Assembly (NCBI GenBank): GCA_004151065.3
Contig: NWUY0300033150.1
Coordinates: 46,008-56,766, forward strand
Direction of reading: 5' to 3'
DNA length: 10,759 nt
Source: Larix sibirica
Taxonomy: Eukaryota; Streptophyta; Pinopsida; Pinales; Pinaceae
Each line of letters begins with the position of its first letter. The stretch's first letter is position 1. Position numbers and translations under genes: made by a program. Positions 7,129 to 10,759 of the stretch are shown one piece after another. The notes under the pieces are model-generated. The model did not search any database, was not told the DNA's origin, and worked only from the letters and a program-made list of their open reading frames with translations.

Positions 7129-8300
7129 CCATAAGTTGTCAAATTTTCCATGTTTAGCTCTCTCTTCTCTTCTAGCATCCCATTTCAGAACAAGATCCCC
7201 ATGTTGAAAATCTTGAGCGATGGCCCTTCGATCAAATGTTGCCTTAATCTTATCTTGGTGGATCTTGGAGGTTTCGTCCAATTGTTCCCTGACCTGTTGG
7301 ATTTCTATCAGTTGATGAATCATTCTCTCCATGTCATTTGGTTCTTCATGCTCTAGTTGTAATAGTTTCATCACTGGGAGACCCAACTGAATGGGGAAGA
7401 CTGCTTCCTTGCCATAAACCAATTGGAATGGTGAAGTGCCTATAGCACGTTTGATACTAATTATGTCTGCCCACAATGAAAATTTTAGCTAGGAATCCAA
7501 GGACCTTTTGTTTGTATTTAACATGTTCTTGAAGATTGTCAGGAAACTTTTGTTAGAGGACTCGGCCAAACCGTTTCCCCAAGGGTAGTAGGTCGTTGAA
7601 TGGATCAATTCAATATTGTAGCTTTGACAGAAACTCATCATCTTGAAGGACTTGAAAGCTTGAGCGTTTTCTGTAATGATCTTTCTGGGTAGCCAAATTT
7701 TGCCAAAATATTCTCTTCCAGGAAATTTATTATGACCGTATCATTAGCGTTACTTGTGGGAATTGCCTCTACCCATGTTGTGAAATAGTCGGTGACTGTA
7801 AGAATCCATATATGTTGGCCACTGGAATGAGGGTTTATGTCCTCTATAAAATAAATGCCCCACTGTTGAAAAGATGCTTCTACTTTGATTGGTTTAAGGG
7901 GTAATGGTTTGAGCTTCTGCTTTCCAACGAATAACTAGCATTCCATACATGATCTGATAATCTTATTAACATCAGTGAACAATGTAGACCAAAAATAACC
8001 GACTCTAAGGACCTTATGAGCATTAGCTCTTCATGCATGACGTCCTCCGCACATTTCCTTATGAAACTCTATTATTATGCCTTTTGTTTCTTCTTCAACA
8101 ATACAATTTAGAAGAATACCAAGAGGATCCTTCCAAAAGAGATATCCATCTAAAACTACAATATTTGACAGCTTTGAGTTTAAGAGATCTCATTTTGGAT
8201 TTACCTAGATTGGGAGGACAAGTTAGATGTTGTAGGGATAATAAACAATGTCTTTGTACCATTCCAAACAAGCAAATTTCTCAGACACATTGTCGAGAGG
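7129..8300 (-). pseudogene. Integrase of element B2, truncated at the gap
   Basis: Same domains as the B1 copy, and identical in sequence from 7220 to 8152. It therefore shares the first catalytic Asp to Tyr change (7851-7853), the second Asp to Glu change (7669-7671), the retained Glu (7561-7563), the one-base frameshift near 7691 and stops at 8031, 7945 and 7489. It differs usefully near the C-terminus. It keeps Trp in LVLKWDARREERAKHG where B1 has a stop, and LW where B1 has LS. It ends at the NN, so the last 40 or so residues seen in B1 are absent. An extra base near 8240 shifts the frame between EWYKDIVYY and the zinc-finger part. Confidence 0.92.
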
Positions 8301-9196
8301 ATTTTGTTGAATACCTTCTTCTTCCTGACTAGGAAGTCGATCTATCAGATTGACTTTTAGGGCTTGATAATTTGACTCGGCTAAGAGTTTAGCTGGACCT
8401 TGTCCCTTCACCAGTTTAGTAGGCTTGATTTCCATGTCATATTCTTGGATTTTGGAGATCCATTTTTTCCTTCTCCCTTCGTTGTCTGGCTGACATAGGA
8501 TATCCTTGATAGTGCTCCCTAGGACGTAGGCTATAATCTTGGAGTACAGGACATAATTCCTGAATGACTTAAGGGCCTTGACTAATGCATAAGCTTGTTT
8601 TTCCATCGTGTTGTATTTCAACTCAGCATCTCTCCATACTCGGTTGAAAAAGGCAATGTGTTGCTCATGTCCTTCGCTATTCTTCTGTAAGAGGACTGTT
8701 GCAATGGTGACCTAAGAGGCAAATGAAATTATGAGAAACTCCTTTGTATAATCAAAGCTAGTTAAAACAGGTGCTTCTCTTAAGGTGTCCTTTATCTGTT
8801 TAAAGGAATCTCTTGCAGCGGTGGTCCATTTGATCTCAGCGTTTTTAACATGTCAATGATTTCTTTCATTATTTCAACAAAATTTAGGATGAATCTTCGT
8901 AGAAAATTTATTTGCCAATGAAGGACTGTACCTCCTTTTTATTCCTCGCGAGCTCAATTAATTTGATAGCAGCTACTCTATCAGGATCTATCCTCACACC
9001 ATCTTTGAAGACAATGTGCCCCAACAACTTTCTCTCTATCATTGTAAAATAGGATTTTTTGGGATTGAGAGACAGACCGAATTTTTTGCATTTCTTGAAG
9101 GTCTGCTTCAGATGTTGAAGATGGCCATCATTAGATTTTGAAAATATTGTCATCTCATCCAAATATATAACAATAAATTTGTCTTTTTCACCTATG
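7132..9196 (-). repeat. Direct repeat copy 2 (pairs with 5061-7125)
   Basis: Second copy of the 2.07-kb repeat. It abuts copy 1 with only about six bases, including the NN, between them. It is continuous on its right with unique RT sequence (9197 onward), while copy 1 is continuous on its left with unique IN C-terminal sequence (4911-5060). Joining 4911-6081 to 8153-10145 across the identical block would give one collinear pol, which is why an assembly explanation must be considered. Confidence 0.9.
8301..8829 (-). pseudogene. RNase H domain and linker, element B2
   Basis: The reading has REAPVLTSFDYTKEFLI, ISFAS, a stop at 8712-8714, TIATVLLQKNSEGHEQ, RDAELKYNTMEKQAYALVKA, KSFRNYVLYSKIIAYVLG, KDILCQPDNEGRRKKW, QEYDMEIKPTKLVKGQGPAK, LLAESNYQALKVNLID and the linker LPSQEEEGIQQNPLDNVSEK. 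The C-terminal half is open from 8621 to about 8240, better kept than the matching part of B1. As in B1, the first RNase H Asp is not visible. Confidence 0.88.
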
Positions 9197-9711
9197 AGTG
9201 TTATGTCCATATACCTTTGAAATGTTGCACCGGTGTTAATAAAACCAAAGGGCATTTTATCGTACATGAAAGTTCCCCATGGTGTAGTAAAAATTGTCTT
9301 TTCCCTATCATCTAGGTGCATGACGATTTGGTTATAGCCTGAGAATCCGTCCATCATAGACACTCTAGTTGAACCAACCACTTTTTGTAGAATGTGATCC
9401 ATTTTGGGCAAAGGGTAATTGTCTTTTAGAAAACACTTATTCAGGTTTCTGAAATCAACACATAAATGGATTTCTCCATTCTTCTTCCTGACTGGTACCA
9501 AGTTGGCCACCCACTTTGAATATCTGAGGGGAATGATGATTTTTGCATCAAGTAACTTTCTCACCTCTTTTTCAATTACAGAGAGTAAGATAGGATTCAC
9601 TTGCCTCAACTTTTGCTTAAGTAAGATAGGGAGTAATATCGTGTGTTGTATGATAGTTGTATAATAAGTTTTCAGGTCTTCATACTTCCACGCAAAAACA
9701 TCTATGTATTA
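8830..9711 (-). pseudogene. Reverse transcriptase of element B2, nearly complete, YLDE box
   Basis: The longest open stretch in the window: no stop from 9708 down to 8908. In order: YIDVFAWKYEDLK and IIQHTI (the usual lead-in), KLRQVNPILLSVIEKEVRKL, WVANLVPVRKKNGEI, LCVDFRNLNKCFLKDNYPLP, MMDGFSGYNQIVMH (first catalytic Asp kept), TIFTTPWGTFMYDKMPFGF, INTGATFQRYMD, then FIVIYLDEMTIFSK. The YxDD box (9154-9165) is YLDE, so the second Asp of the pair is Glu. The rest is KKCKKFGLSLNPKKS, RKLLGHIVFKDGVRIDPDR and VQSFIGK. A frameshift at about 8911 precedes the thumb motif INFLRRFI, and another lies near 8848. The YLDE change and frameshifts predict no activity. Confidence 0.94.
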
Positions 9712-10145
9712 TTTGAATAGGTCCTCATACTTTTGCTTTTGCTTGATTGTAAGAGACTGTAAAAGTTTTACGACCTTTGGTTCTTTCAGGCCGCCAAGAT
9801 TCACTTCTTGTACAACCTCAGTAATTGGCTACACTGTTGGTTTCATTGGGATCTCGTTCTTGTCGAACAATTGTTTTAGAGGAACCAATCCTTTAGGAAT
9901 AAATTTATTCTTTAGTTGAAAGATCTTGTGGCTAGCAATCTCCTATGTTAACCCAAGTGTTCTTCCATATTCTATTTGCAGAATATATTATCCTTCATAT
10001 TGGTGCTTGAAAACTCGTCCATAAACTACAGAAAACGTTTGATCTATTGACCATCCTCAAAGACTTGCCAATTTTTAATATTGTCAGAGATAGAGGGACG
10101 ATATCGTATTTCCACTTCATACTTCAGCTTCGGCTTTTTGGGAGG
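9712..10145 (-). pseudogene. Spacer between protease region and RT, element B2
   Basis: Minus-strand reading PPKKPKLKYEVEIRYRPS, DNIKNWQVFEDGQ (stop), then in another frame QTFSVVYGRVFKHQYEG, ILQIEYGRTLGLT, EIASHKIFQLKNKFIPKGL, FDKNEIPMKPT, PITEVVQEVNLGGL and QKYEDLFK. The KYEVEIRYRPS and DNIKxWxVFEDD motifs are known from plant Ty3/gypsy polyproteins just upstream of RT. In related Tat-like elements they follow an archaeal-type RNase H. That domain would lie beyond 10145 but is absent, because the sequence switches to plus-strand protease. Stops at 9988, 9943, 9829 and 9709 break this part. Confidence 0.75.
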
Positions 10146-10147
10146 CC

Positions 10148-10759
10148 ATAGTCCCAGATAGCCAAAGTAAGCCAGGCATAAGTCCCCATAAGAAAGTAGA
10201 CCCAAGCCCCAAAGAAGTGTCTACCTCTTTCAGTCTAGAGCAGGAATTGAACAAACTAAAGATAGTTGTTCCTTTGACTGAATTAATAAGGAATATTATG
10301 TACCAGAATCAAATTGATAAGATGTTACACAAAGTCGAAAGCGTCAATCAGCAGGACTCCATAAATCTAAATGATGAAGCCCTCGCTTTTCAATGTGGCC
10401 CACACATCGATAATAACAAAGAGCCCACTGCATTGTTTTATGTTACCCTGAACATACATGAGAAACTTCTTCATAGCTGTATGTTGGACTCTGGGGCATC
10501 TCAAAATCTGATGCCCAAAGTTATCATGGAACAATTGAGACTAGAGATCACCAGGCCATATCATGATCTCTATACTTTCGATTCGAGAAAGGTGAAATGC
10601 ATAGGTATGATAAAAGACTTGATAGTCGCTCTTGCCCAAATACCAGTGAAAAGTGTAATGATGAATGTGGTGGTAGCGGATGTCCCAACAAAATTTGGCA
10701 TCCTTCTTTCAAGGAGTTGGGCTAAAAAACTGGGAGGCACCATGCAGATGGATATGAAG
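10148..10759 (+). CDS. Retroviral-type aspartic protease region of a Ty3/gypsy gag-pro, partial
   Basis: Plus-strand frame open from 10094 (after a stop at 10091-10093) to the window end with no break. The recognisable part starts near 10148 with IVPDSQSKPGISP, then LEQELNKLKIVVPLTELIRN. The protease follows: LFYVTLNIHEKLLHSCMLDS, with the catalytic DSGAS (Asp at 10487-10489), QNLMPKVIMEQLRLEITRPY, SRKVKCIGMIKDLIVAL, and FGILLSRSW near the end. Retroviral-type proteases act as dimers to cut the Gag-Pol polyprotein. No ATG marks a natural start; the piece is an internal fragment, cut at about 10145 and continuing past the right edge. It is oriented against element B2, of which it may be an inverted part or a separate copy. 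Unlike its neighbours it has no stop or frameshift. Confidence 0.9.
   Translation, partial: MVPDSQSKPGISPHKKVDPSPKEVSTSFSLEQELNKLKIVVPLTELIRNIMYQNQIDKMLHKVESVNQQDSINLNDEALAFQCGPHIDNNKEPTALFYVTLNIHEKLLHSCMLDSGASQNLMPKVIMEQLRLEITRPYHDLYTFDSRKVKCIGMIKDLIVALAQIPVKSVMMNVVVADVPTKFGILLSRSWAKKLGGTMQMDMK

Larger units (their letters stand above)
7129..10145 (-). mobile_element. Element B2: decayed Ty3/gypsy pol (pro/RT spacer, RT, RNase H, IN)
   Basis: Minus-strand pol of the same family as B1 but reaching further 5': spacer upstream of RT, complete RT, RNase H, and IN up to GKFDNLW at the gap. The IN end and stop are missing. Frameshifts lie near 10010-10040, 8911, 8848, 8240 and 7691. Stops lie at 9988, 9943, 9829, 9709, 8712, 8031, 7945 and 7489. 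At about 10145 the homology stops and plus-strand protease sequence begins, so this end is an inversion breakpoint rather than a natural element end. Confidence 0.92.

Noticed and set aside
5079-7356. Plus-strand 68-codon ORFs at 5079-5285 and 7150-7356, present in both copies
   Set aside because: Conserved only because the underlying minus-strand IN is duplicated; they are shadows of the IN C-terminal domain.
8033-8332. Plus-strand 99-codon ORF
   Set aside because: Antisense to the IN zinc-finger region of B2; no recognisable product.
9419-9919. Plus-strand ORFs over B2 RT and spacer
   Set aside because: The minus-strand reading has many conserved RT motifs; the plus readings have none.
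1-10759. CRISPR array, bacterial operons, rRNA or tRNA genes
   Set aside because: No short spaced repeats, no ribosome-binding-site-led gene clusters and no RNA gene signatures; all content is plant retroelement-like.

Overview
This window looks like repeat-rich nuclear DNA of a flowering plant. Nearly every recognisable stretch is a decayed Ty3/gypsy (Metaviridae) LTR retrotransposon. I see no host housekeeping gene, rRNA, tRNA or CRISPR. Both pol families resemble the non-chromoviral, Tat-like branch of plant Ty3/gypsy elements. That placement rests on motif recognition, not on a tree, and the species cannot be named.

Layout, left to right. (1) 1-991, minus strand: element A, a pol fragment running reverse transcriptase (RT) C-terminal half, RNase H, then the start of the integrase (IN) zinc finger, which runs off the left edge. 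(2) 993-3443, minus strand: a broken gene of about 816 codons for a protein I do not recognise, with a globular N-terminal part and a coiled-coil C-terminal part. Its stop codon lies one base from the RT fragment of element A. It has a good TATA box about 130 bp upstream of its ATG. (3) 3785-4512: about 2.6 diverged tandem copies of a 283-bp unit, two of which carry a CACGTG G-box. (4) 4513-4910: noncoding, unassigned. (5) 4911-7126, minus strand: element B1, a decayed pol (RT end, RNase H, complete IN with its stop codon). (6) 7127-7128: an NN gap. (7) 7129-10145, minus strand: element B2, the same family (pro/RT spacer, RT, RNase H, IN without its end). (8) 10148-10759, plus strand: an open aspartic-protease fragment of the same kind of element, facing the opposite way and running off the right edge.

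The main structural point is that 5061-7125 and 7132-9196 are direct repeats at a constant 2071-bp offset, meeting at the NN. The integrase part is identical over about 930 bp, including a frameshift, stop codons and lost catalytic residues, whereas the RNase H/RT part differs at roughly a tenth of positions. This is either a contig-join artefact or a tandem duplication followed by gene conversion.

No element here can move by itself: each pol has frameshifts, stop codons and damaged active sites. The least ordinary piece of biology is the uncharacterised gene at 993-3443 with its TATA box and repeat-rich upstream region. It may be an extra ORF of a Tat-like element or a separate repeated gene.
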